Of a DNA stretch of 64,000 nucleotides, positions 34,723 to 42,291 are shown in pieces. Under the pieces are notes generated by a model that did not search any database, was not told the DNA's origin, and saw only the letters and a list, made by a program, of their open reading frames with translations. Source of the DNA: Paludibacteraceae bacterium (GTDB lineage Bacteria; Bacteroidota; Bacteroidia; Bacteroidales; Paludibacteraceae); assembly GCA_905235225.1 (NCBI GenBank), contig CAJOKE010000005.1, positions 1-64,000 on the forward strand, written 5' to 3'. Every line of letters starts with the position of its first letter. The stretch's first letter is position 1. The translations under genes and the position numbers were made by a program.

Positions 34723-35912
34723 GAATGTTTCTCTAACAATCGGTACTTACTCATCACAAACGGTATCAGTGCAGCCACCAAATACTGGATATTCTGCGAC
34801 AACACCGTAAAGAAAGTGTCACCGATAATCTGCATCGGGATACACCCCGCCCATATGGCATATAACACCAGCGCGCACACACTGCCGTCCTCTGCCGCCT
34901 TGAACAACATCCCGAACAGCAAACCGAAAAAAACAGTGAATATCCAAATACCTGCCATACCGAAATCCTTATAGAACGGATACAGTGCCGTATAGGTATT
35001 CGAACCGAAACCGTGCCTGCCGATCTTGACGCCCTTGAATTTCAATATCGGGTTGACAACCGGCGTGCGGCCACCGTCCAACTTGCTCTTGACGGCATAA
35101 TACAGCCGGAAAGTATTCTCCCCGGGCTGCTGTGAAGAACCAGGTTCAACGTACTTGTTGAAGTTTCCCAAACCGGTGCATACATACAATGCCGTAAAAC
35201 GCTCCAGACTGCTGTCCGAATTGCGAAGCGAACCGCGCGCATATTGAAGCCCTAACATCAATCCAATCAGCAACGGAACAGCCACAAACAGGTGCTTGAG
35301 TTTGATGATTCCCTTTTCTGTCAATATAATAACCGTACTGAGGAACAATATCATCAGATTCATTTTGCCCAACGAAATCGCCACATAAAACAAATTGACA
35401 AGGAACAGCACTATTACACGCAGCAGGTTGGATTTGGATAACACCCGCAGTTCCATAATATAACTTACCATCCAGAACACCACAAAGAATCCTGTTGTTC
35501 GGACACCCTGGTCATTCTCCCTGACATTGGCATCGCGCAAGGCGGAAAAAGGATTTCCCCCCGAATGTTGCAGAATGGATATTACCGCCCACAACATAAT
35601 CGGCAGCGTGAGCAGCGTAAAGAAATAATATACATCGCGCACCGGCAAACTGGGCGTTACATCCTTGAGCAACGGTTTGACATACAACGACTGCACACAC
35701 CATGTAGTTACCGTGAAACCGGCTACCCAAACAAGTATGGCATTGATGACAGACTCCCGCAAGGGGTGCATTCCGTGGTCCAGAACAGCGTATGTCACTA
35801 CACACAGTAACCACACGCCGGACTGCAAAACCGCCGGAGCATACCACCTGCGGCGGGCAAAGAGACAACTGCCCGCAAACAACAGCGATAATATGATTAT
35901 CAGTTTCGTCAT
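34719..35912 (-). CDS. wzy: O-antigen/oligosaccharide repeat-unit polymerase (Wzy)
   Basis: 397 residues with about ten transmembrane helices and a large periplasmic loop between late helices (about 225-310) that contains RGSLRNSDSSLERF and GFGSNTYTALYPFYKDFGMA. The latter is the hallmark of the Bacteroides 'oligosaccharide repeat unit polymerase' family. It joins flipped repeat units in the periplasm and lies directly after wzx, as expected for a Wzx/Wzy pathway. Confidence 0.88.
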   Translation of the reverse strand: MTKLIIILSLLFAGSCLFARRRWYAPAVLQSGVWLLCVVTYAVLDHGMHPLRESVINAILVWVAGFTVTTWCVQSLYVKPLLKDVTPSLPVRDVYYFFTLLTLPIMLWAVISILQHSGGNPFSALRDANVRENDQGVRTTGFFVVFWMVSYIMELRVLSKSNLLRVIVLFLVNLFYVAISLGKMNLMILFLSTVIILTEKGIIKLKHLFVAVPLLIGLMLGLQYARGSLRNSDSSLERFTALYVCTGLGNFNKYVEPGSSQQPGENTFRLYYAVKSKLDGGRTPVVNPILKFKGVKIGRHGFGSNTYTALYPFYKDFGMAGIWIFTVFFGLLFGMLFKAAEDGSVCALVLYAIWAGCIPMQIIGDTFFTVLSQNIQYLVAALIPFVMSKYRLLEKHS

Positions 35913-37138
35913 CTTCTTTTATTAAGCACGGTCATTGACACACACACTGTTCCTTCCGTCAGTACAAGGGCATAAGCGGCACCCAAGACACCCCAAAAGT
36001 AAGCAAACCAGCACACACTGACCAACGCCACTGCTCCCGCCGCAAAATACACATTGCGGAACGAGCGTTTCTCTTTCTTACCACCCAATGCAATCAGTCC
36101 GAACTGCCCCTGCGCACCGCCTACTCCGACCAGCACAGGTACAACCGCCATGATTGCACTCAGTTTCCCCAAACCGGCATAGTTCTTTCCAAGCAGCCCC
36201 GCAATCGGTTCCGCGAAGAAGAACAACAGCACTCCCGCAACACCAAGGCACACAGCCAGTAACAGGGTCAGACGCCTCACCAGGTTTTCCCCTTCGGAGG
36301 GGTTCGTTTGCCCCAAACGGCTTACTTTCGGGAAATACGCTTGGCATACAGGAATCCATATCAGATAGCACGCCGCCCGCATGATTTTCTCGGCTGCCGC
36401 ATACTTACCCACCTCATCTGACGTCACAAAGCAACCTAAAATAACCACAAACAACGCTGTATAGGTGCTGGTAGCGGCATTACTCAGGAAAATGGGAGAA
36501 CTGCTGCGCAACTGAACTGCGACATCACTCCAACTCACTTTCACCCAGGATGCCAACCCCATTGTTTTGGTCAGAACAGTCGTCACACATCCGGCACCGA
36601 TATATACAGCCACCTGAATCCATGCCGCGGTAGCTACATCATCTCCGCTCCTAACCAATATAAATGTCAGCGGCATAATAAGCAATTTCATACATGCGTT
36701 CACAATAGCCACCAAACGCACTTTTCCCACACCCTGATACAGCCAGAACATTGAGGACGTATGACCCGTCACCATGCCCCACATAATCCACATCACCTTG
36801 CGATACACCGCAAAACGCGGTACGGCACTCAGTCCCGCCATAATCACAGCACTGACTGCCAACAGCAGGAATTTGGCATACATCGTGGAAGAGAATATCC
36901 GGTCTGTCCAATCCCTATTACCCTTGGCAAGAGCAATCTGTTTCGTTGCGGTCAGGTTAAAACCGAAATCAACCAGCAACATCAGATATTGTGCGAGGGC
37001 GACACCGAAACTGAACACACCGAACTGTCCCGCATCAAGCACAACCATCAGATAAGGCCAAACTAACAAAGGAGCAAGGTAATTGATGCCCTGCAAACCC
37101 ATAAGCCATACCGTATCTTTTCCCTCCTTACTGAGCAT
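35909..37138 (-). CDS. wzx: Oligosaccharide flippase Wzx
   Basis: 409 residues, about twelve transmembrane helices, in the polysaccharide-transport (MOP) family: WLMGLQGINYLAPLLVWPYL at the start, FGVFSFGVALAQYLMLLVDF, ATKQIA, and the SSPIFLSNAATSTYTALF middle. Flips undecaprenyl-linked repeat units across the inner membrane. First gene of the leftward polysaccharide operon; a promoter sits 20-50 bp upstream. Confidence 0.88.
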   Translation of the reverse strand: MLSKEGKDTVWLMGLQGINYLAPLLVWPYLMVVLDAGQFGVFSFGVALAQYLMLLVDFGFNLTATKQIALAKGNRDWTDRIFSSTMYAKFLLLAVSAVIMAGLSAVPRFAVYRKVMWIMWGMVTGHTSSMFWLYQGVGKVRLVAIVNACMKLLIMPLTFILVRSGDDVATAAWIQVAVYIGAGCVTTVLTKTMGLASWVKVSWSDVAVQLRSSSPIFLSNAATSTYTALFVVILGCFVTSDEVGKYAAAEKIMRAACYLIWIPVCQAYFPKVSRLGQTNPSEGENLVRRLTLLLAVCLGVAGVLLFFFAEPIAGLLGKNYAGLGKLSAIMAVVPVLVGVGGAQGQFGLIALGGKKEKRSFRNVYFAAGAVALVSVCWFAYFWGVLGAAYALVLTEGTVCVSMTVLNKRR

Positions 37139-37156
37139 AAACAGTCAAATAGCCTG

Positions 37157-37188
37157 CAAAGGTACAACAAAAAATCCGAATGCACAAA
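37157..37188 (-). promoter_or_regulatory. Promoter for the wzx-wzy polysaccharide operon
   Basis: On the minus strand: TTTG (37185-37188), a 20-bp spacer counted from the CAA edge, TACCTTTG (37157-37164), about 20 bp before the wzx ATG. No invertible repeats of the Bacteroides phase-variable type flank it. Confidence 0.7.
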
Positions 37189-37262
37189 TAATTGTCACAT
37201 TTCTAAATGACAAAGTAATAAAATGTCAAATGTCAAATGGAATAAATGATTTCACGACTCGC

Positions 37263-37306
37263 TTACGGGAGACATACGGGACGGTTACGGGAAACTTACG
37301 ACCGAA
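37263..37306. repeat. 11-bp tandem repeat, four units
   Basis: TTACGGGAGAC, ATACGGGACGG, TTACGGGAAAC, TTACGACCGAA: the core TACGGG recurs exactly every 11 bp. It lies in the gap between the wzx promoter and the tRNA. Apart from the tRNA, its terminator and promoters, the 37139-37694 gap holds no gene I can support. Confidence 0.8.
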
Positions 37307-37450
37307 GAAATTCACCAGCGGACGAAATTTTCTGCAAAGATAATACAAAACCCCTTTTAGTGTATCGTTTGACCTGCATTTTTTTGAAAAATTAACATAT
37401 TTTTACCATACTGCCCGTCTTTTCAATCACCAAAACAAAAAGTCACTATC

Positions 37451-37480
37451 AAAACAAAAGAGAGACCGGAAAGTCTCTCT
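37451..37480 (-). terminator. Rho-independent terminator of tRNA-Ala
   Basis: On the minus strand an 8-bp stem (AGAGAGAC / GTCTCTCT, 37459-37480) is followed by TTTGTTTT. It lies 5 bp past the tRNA 3' end. Confidence 0.8.
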
Positions 37481-37484
37481 CAAG

Positions 37485-37558
37485 TGGAGTATAGCGGACT
37501 CGAACCGCTCACCTCGACACTGCCAGTGTCGCGCTCTAGCCAGATGAGCTAATACCCC
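37485..37558 (-). tRNA. tRNA-Ala (anticodon GGC)
   Basis: 74 nt. A 7-bp acceptor stem (GGGGTAT/ATACTCC, one G-U), D arm GCTC/GAGC, anticodon stem CGACA/TGTCG with loop CTGGCAG (anticodon GGC, reading GCC), T arm AGCGG-TTCGAGT-CCGCT. Discriminator A; the CCA tail is not encoded. A minus-strand promoter is at 37627-37658 and a terminator follows. Confidence 0.93.
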
Positions 37559-37626
37559 TCATTTAATTGCCATTCGAACATGTAAAATTTAACTGTTTGC
37601 AGACCCTTATATATCCAAATGCGCTG

Positions 37627-37658
37627 CAAAAGTAGACTTTTATTTTGACATATACAAA
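37627..37658 (-). promoter_or_regulatory. Promoter for tRNA-Ala
   Basis: On the minus strand: TTTG (37655-37658), a 20-bp spacer from the CAA edge, TACTTTTG (37627-37634), about 65 bp before the tRNA 5' end. Confidence 0.6.
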
Positions 37659-37674
37659 TATTTTTGTAATTTTG
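37644..37674 (+). promoter_or_regulatory. Promoter for the FemAB/GNAT-like gene
   Basis: TTTG 37644-37647, a 19-bp spacer, TAATTTTG 37667-37674. Interleaved with the divergent tRNA promoter. It supports the ATG at 37695 rather than a start at 37683. Confidence 0.65.
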
Positions 37675-37694
37675 CGAAAAATTTGATAAAAATC

Positions 37695-38684
37695 ATGTCC
37701 AATAAGGAAATATATGCGGAATGGGTGCAGTCCCAGCAGACAATTCCGCTGTTTATGCAACCATGGTGGATGGATGCCGTCTGTGCCGGCAAAGCATGGG
37801 ATGTCATTTTGGTTAAACGCCCTGTTTCTGACACAGAAAAGGATGAGTTGTCCCCAACTGATATTGTTGCTGCCATGCCTTATCTTTGGCGAAAAAAATG
37901 GTGGATGAAGTGGATTGCCATGCCGCAACAGACCCAAATAGGCGGATTATGGTTGGACGAAAACAGAACTTTCGAACCGGAAGAACTGACCGCAATCTGT
38001 CAGGATGTTGCAAAACAACTTGCCGGATTGAGCCTCAACTACTATTACCAGCAGTTCCCGCTATCCAGCCCTTGTCCCGACCTGTTCCGCGAACTCGGAT
38101 TCAAGGTCAAAGAACGCGTTACATACCGCATAAACGACCTGACTGATCTTGACAAGGTTATTGACAATTTCTCCAAGAATAAAAAACGGCAACTCCAGAA
38201 AGCACTGTCATTACATGCCGAAAAACACATCACCGCTGAGGAGTTTTATGCACTGCATTTGTCATGGCTTGCCTTGCAAAAGAAACAAATCACATATTCA
38301 CGCGAATTCTTTTTAGTACTGGAGCAGAAACTCCGCAAACGCCATCAATCACAGATACTGACCATCTGCAATCCCGATCATATTCCCTATGCTGCCGCAT
38401 TATTGGTTTGGGACAAACAACGGATGTATTACCTCATTCCGTGTTTTAATCCCGAATACAAGGAATCCGGTGCCGGAGCTTTGCTTGTCTTGGAAGCACT
38501 CAAACTTGCCCGCGAAAAAGGCCTTGTCTTCGATTTCGAGGGCAGCATGATTCGCGGTGTCGCACAGCATTACAAGCAGTTCGGTTCCGTTCCCTGCAAC
38601 TATTACAGTGTTGAAAAGTATTATAGCTGGTGGTTCCGAATTGTCCTTCTGTGGAACTGGCTTAGAAACAAAAAATACAGGTAA
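37695..38684 (+). CDS. FemAB-like / GNAT-fold acyltransferase
   Basis: 329 residues from the ATG at 37695. Two GNAT-like halves as in FemAB/BioF2-like proteins: FMQPWWMDAVC near the N-terminus, AAMPYLWRKKWWMKWIAMP, the basic helix KNKKRQLQKA, and a C-terminal AAALLVWDKQRMYYLIPCFN, GAGALLVLEALKLAREKG, FDFEGSMIRGVAQHYKQFG. This family transfers aminoacyl or acyl groups, often in surface-glycan or cell-wall modification. The acceptor is unknown. The 3' end abuts the opposing asparagine-synthase-like gene. Confidence 0.8.
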   Translation: MSNKEIYAEWVQSQQTIPLFMQPWWMDAVCAGKAWDVILVKRPVSDTEKDELSPTDIVAAMPYLWRKKWWMKWIAMPQQTQIGGLWLDENRTFEPEELTAICQDVAKQLAGLSLNYYYQQFPLSSPCPDLFRELGFKVKERVTYRINDLTDLDKVIDNFSKNKKRQLQKALSLHAEKHITAEEFYALHLSWLALQKKQITYSREFFLVLEQKLRKRHQSQILTICNPDHIPYAAALLVWDKQRMYYLIPCFNPEYKESGAGALLVLEALKLAREKGLVFDFEGSMIRGVAQHYKQFGSVPCNYYSVEKYYSWWFRIVLLWNWLRNKKYR

Positions 38685-38688
38685 GCAG

Positions 38689-40233
38689 TCAGCCTCTGCC
38701 CTCTAAAACACGATTAAGATACCATTTGCTAATTAAATCGTTAATCCCGATGTAGCGATTAAAGTTTTTTGTGTTGCGTGAACCATTCAGTTCCTCACGT
38801 AACGGCTGCGCGAGACACCATTCACCTAAAGGGTCGGCTATGGAGTCCGACGACCAAGGGCGGTATCGGAGTAATGGTTTCAGAACATATTTTCCCCACC
38901 GTTTCCACCACACAACCGGTTGATATTCAATTGCTGAAGGCGCGCCGTTTCTTTGGAAAATATATTCCGCAAATGAACAATATAACCGCCCGTTACGTAA
39001 TGACTCATACGGCAAACGGGCAAATATATCATATAACTCGTTATCCCAAAGAGGCAAGCGAACTTCATGATTAAAGAAAGTATATGCCCTGACCGAATTA
39101 ACAATATTATGCGCCTGTCTGTGTACCATTATCCAATTCTGGTATGCGGATATAGGAGTTACCCCCGCTGCCAACTGATGTTTGAAATACGTATAAAGCC
39201 GCCGTTCGACTGTTTTTGAATACCGATACTCAAAACCAAGGCGCATCATCTTACGTGACAAAGTCTTTGCCGTATCTGTCGGTTTCACATGAGCCTTGAC
39301 AAGATGACTTCCTGCAAACGAATCACCTGAATGCCCCGGAACAAATACAGCGTCCTGATTTATCAGGTCGGATGCCTTCAGCACCTTGATAGCCGCATAT
39401 TCAAACAGCCATACAAAGTTGGTATAACAACCGACATGACGATAATATCGCCCAAATTCCGCTCCACCGATTTCAGTTAACCTTTGAATCTCAGGGTCTT
39501 GAGGGGAAATACGGTAATGCGGATACCCTAAATGTTGCGCAGTTGCATGTGCTGTTTCCCACTCCGTATCGTCCGGACCTGTGACAGTATAGCACACAAC
39601 ATTTTTATATCCGGCTTCACGCAACAGACAAAGGATTAGCCGCGAGTCGTTTCCTGCCGTCAGAGGTATAACTATTTGTCTTTGTCCGATACTGCCTGTC
39701 AATCGCATTATAGCACGACGCATGGCGGATTCCAATTCATAAAGTTGCACCGACTGTTCCTCGCCACGATGACACAAATAATTACAATATTCACCCGTCT
39801 TCCATTGTTCCTGTTCATAGATTACATAGCATCCGGGCATCACCTGGTGTACGTTATTCAATAATGTATGTCCGGGCATGACCGATCCTGATGACTTGTA
39901 GAAAGCCAGAGCTTCCTCATCTATGTCAGCAGACTCAAATAATTTATGCGGATTGTCCGATATACTGCCCGAATCCGTATAAAAAAGAGGAATTGAACGC
40001 AGTCTGTCCACACCGGCTGCACAAAATCCGTCTTTCTCAATTATAACGGAAAACAATCCATTCGCTTCACGCAAACGCTTTTCCAAGGAATACACATCCT
40101 CTACATTAGCGAAAAACCCGCACAGACTTTCTGCCGCATAAAGATTTCCGGCGGTATCATAGCAATAGCCACAAGCATACATACTGCCGTCAGAGTACCA
40201 TTGTTTATTATCAACCAATATGTGCGTCTTCAT
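38689..40233 (-). CDS. Asparagine-synthetase-B-like protein, glutaminase site absent
   Basis: 514 residues from the ATG at 40233 (the frame opens 15 bp earlier). The first about 150 residues resemble a degraded Ntn glutaminase domain (GLFSVIIEKDGFCAAGVDR, IPLFYT) but no Cys follows the initiator Met, so glutamine hydrolysis is unlikely. Residues about 180-500 are the ATP-PPase synthetase domain with the P-loop variant PLTAGNDSRLILCLL in place of SGGxDS. Such proteins in polysaccharide loci may amidate or adenylate carboxylates using ammonia. Overlaps the flippase gene upstream. Confidence 0.8.
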   Translation of the reverse strand: MKTHILVDNKQWYSDGSMYACGYCYDTAGNLYAAESLCGFFANVEDVYSLEKRLREANGLFSVIIEKDGFCAAGVDRLRSIPLFYTDSGSISDNPHKLFESADIDEEALAFYKSSGSVMPGHTLLNNVHQVMPGCYVIYEQEQWKTGEYCNYLCHRGEEQSVQLYELESAMRRAIMRLTGSIGQRQIVIPLTAGNDSRLILCLLREAGYKNVVCYTVTGPDDTEWETAHATAQHLGYPHYRISPQDPEIQRLTEIGGAEFGRYYRHVGCYTNFVWLFEYAAIKVLKASDLINQDAVFVPGHSGDSFAGSHLVKAHVKPTDTAKTLSRKMMRLGFEYRYSKTVERRLYTYFKHQLAAGVTPISAYQNWIMVHRQAHNIVNSVRAYTFFNHEVRLPLWDNELYDIFARLPYESLRNGRLYCSFAEYIFQRNGAPSAIEYQPVVWWKRWGKYVLKPLLRYRPWSSDSIADPLGEWCLAQPLREELNGSRNTKNFNRYIGINDLISKWYLNRVLEGRG

Positions 40234-41482
40234 ATAATTGTCTGTCAAAACGATATGCTACAATAAGAAACCACACCAACTCACACAGTAACACTATAGC
40301 ACTTGAATACGCATACCAACGAACCGCAAACATTAGCGAGCCGATATATATACCCAATCCCAAAGCTAAAACACGTACTATCAGATACCCTATTTCTATC
40401 CACATCATAACTCTCTGTTTTCCAAAAATATCGGGGATAAAATTTATGCCCGTAGCCATCAATACCATTAACAGCCACACCAACAAACTACGAATATACT
40501 CGCCGGATACAACATAGTCTTTCCCAAGCAGCCATGCTGTAATATCGGGTAAAAAACAATATAGTAATACAAAGACAGGGACAGTTATCAGAATTACAGC
40601 AACCAAATATCGCATCAGAAAAGCCAAAATCGGCTGCCTTCTATTCACAAAATCAGCTGTTTGCCTGAACAACACCTGATAAAACGAAGCACAAATCATA
40701 TTTATCGGACGAAACGCCAATGCAAAAGCCATAGAAAAGAACCCCATCTCAGTTACCCCGAATACAGGCGTCAGCATAAATACCGGCAAATTTATACTGA
40801 CGGAATTGAGCAATGAGCGGGGCAGGGAATATTTAGGAAACCGGCTGAATTCCCCGGCAACCTGTTTATAAGTAGTCATCGGATAGCGTATCAATAATAA
40901 TGAAACGCATTTCCGCCACCCGCAGATAATTACCCCGATGAGCGATCCCAAAGGAGCTAACACGCAGGACACAATCAATCCGCCCGGTAGATGGACACCC
41001 CCGAAACCCACCTTGAAAGCAGCCCCCGCTATGGATTGTGAGGCTTGAAACCCGCCAATCAAGGAAAATCGTCTCATGCGCGTATAATAATAATTAAGCA
41101 GAGACCATAAGCCCAATGCCGCCACATAAAAGGGCATCACCCACCAAAAACGAGCAAGAGAAGGCGTATTAAAAAGGGCGGCAACTGAGTTCGAAAAAGG
41201 AACCGAAAGTAATAAAACAAACGTCAACGCAGCAAGGATAACCATACCAACATGGGTAACGGCACGCGCTTTATCATCTGATTTCGGCAATAATATTGCA
41301 TATTGGTATTCAGCAGTGGAAAGCAATACCAAAACACCCCCTATACTCATAAACAAATTCAGCAAGCCGAAATCGTCCGGAGAATATAAGCGGGACAGAA
41401 CAGGATAAACAGCCAAACCGACCGCCTGAGCAATCACGTTCGCACTTAACAATTTAGCACTATCCTTGATTATTTTGTTCAT
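40211..41482 (-). CDS. Second polysaccharide flippase (MOP/Wzx-like)
   Basis: 423 residues, about twelve transmembrane helices, with KIIKDSAKLLSANVIAQAVG, YPVLSRLYSPDDFGLLNLFM and QYAILLPKSDDKARAV, typical for lipopolysaccharide biosynthesis proteins of the Wzx/polysaccharide-transporter family. It is a separate two-gene unit with the asparagine-synthase-like gene, implying a second translocated glycan besides the 35909-37138 system. Confidence 0.87.
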   Translation of the reverse strand: MNKIIKDSAKLLSANVIAQAVGLAVYPVLSRLYSPDDFGLLNLFMSIGGVLVLLSTAEYQYAILLPKSDDKARAVTHVGMVILAALTFVLLLSVPFSNSVAALFNTPSLARFWWVMPFYVAALGLWSLLNYYYTRMRRFSLIGGFQASQSIAGAAFKVGFGGVHLPGGLIVSCVLAPLGSLIGVIICGWRKCVSLLLIRYPMTTYKQVAGEFSRFPKYSLPRSLLNSVSINLPVFMLTPVFGVTEMGFFSMAFALAFRPINMICASFYQVLFRQTADFVNRRQPILAFLMRYLVAVILITVPVFVLLYCFLPDITAWLLGKDYVVSGEYIRSLLVWLLMVLMATGINFIPDIFGKQRVMMWIEIGYLIVRVLALGLGIYIGSLMFAVRWYAYSSAIVLLCELVWFLIVAYRFDRQLYEDAHIG

Positions 41483-41490
41483 TCAGGGTA

Positions 41491-41521
41491 CAAAATTACT
41501 GCTTTTTAGGCAAAACTCCAA
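41491..41521 (-). promoter_or_regulatory. Possible promoter for the second flippase unit
   Basis: On the minus strand: TTG (41519-41521), a 20-bp spacer, TAATTTTG (41491-41498). It would start transcription only a few bases before the ATG at 41482, so either the mRNA is nearly leaderless or the match is accidental. Confidence 0.4.
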
Positions 41522-41548
41522 CTAATATCACATTTTTTTATAAAAAAA

Positions 41549-41580
41549 TTTGTTCATTCCACAAAAAAGCTGTAAATTTG
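41549..41580 (+). promoter_or_regulatory. Promoter for the TonB-recG unit
   Basis: TTTG 41549-41552, a 20-bp spacer, TAAATTTG 41573-41580, about 28 bp before the ATG at 41609. Confidence 0.7.
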
Positions 41581-41608
41581 CAGCTCGAAAATAATACCAA
41601 TACACAAT

Positions 41609-42289
41609 ATGCAAATCAAAAAGTCACAAAAAGCCAGTCTGGAGGACAAAAAGCTGACCTACGTTCTGCTGGGGTTTGTATTTGTTCTCAGCTTGTGCTA
41701 TGTAGCCTTGGAATGGACCGAAAAAGAGGTCACCAAGTACGAAGTCGCAGACATGGACTTCCAGTTTGAGGAAGAAATCGAGATTCAGCAGACATCTCAG
41801 GAGACAACACCTCCGCCCCCACCACCTCCTGTACAGGAAGTAGAGGTTCTCAATGTGGTGGAAGATGATGTTGAGACCGAGACTATTGAGATTAACACCG
41901 AGGACGACAAGGATGTCGAGGTGATTATTCAGGCTCCCGTTGAGGTTAAAGAAGAGGAAGAGGAAGAAGAAGTAGTGTTCGTTGTTGTAGAAAAAATGCC
42001 GGAATTCCCGGGCGGACAACAAGCATTGTTCAAATACCTCAGTGAGAATGTCAAATACCCTGTTATTGCTCAGGAGAACGGTATCCAAGGTCGTGTTATT
42101 TGCCAGTTCGTGGTAAATAAAGACGGTAAGATTGTGGATGTTGAGGTCGTTCGTTCAGGCGGTGACCCGTCATTGGATAAAGAGGCTGTTCGTGTCATCA
42201 AGTCCATGCCGCCATGGAAGCCCGGTCAGCAACGTGGTAAGGCCGTGCGTGTAAAATACACGGTTCCCGTAAACTTCCGCTTACAATAA
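41609..42289 (+). CDS. TonB-family energy transducer
   Basis: 226 residues: a short cytoplasmic N-terminus, one transmembrane helix (about 18-36), a periplasmic spacer with a seven-proline run and a long Glu/Val-rich acidic stretch, then a TonB C-terminal domain (about 135-226: MPEFPGGQQALFKYLSENVK, GRVICQFVVNKDGKI, PPWKPGQQRGKAVRVKYTVP). Transmits proton-motive force to outer-membrane receptors. The spacer is mostly acidic instead of the usual Pro/Lys-rich form. recG starts 2 bp after its stop. Confidence 0.92.
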   Translation: MQIKKSQKASLEDKKLTYVLLGFVFVLSLCYVALEWTEKEVTKYEVADMDFQFEEEIEIQQTSQETTPPPPPPPVQEVEVLNVVEDDVETETIEINTEDDKDVEVIIQAPVEVKEEEEEEEVVFVVVEKMPEFPGGQQALFKYLSENVKYPVIAQENGIQGRVICQFVVNKDGKIVDVEVVRSGGDPSLDKEAVRVIKSMPPWKPGQQRGKAVRVKYTVPVNFRLQ

Positions 42290-42291
42290 AC

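Noticed and set aside
37139..37682. Invertible promoter of a phase-variable polysaccharide locus
   Set aside because: No inverted repeats flank the wzx promoter, and no UpxY/UpxZ-type antiterminator or serine invertase gene is present.
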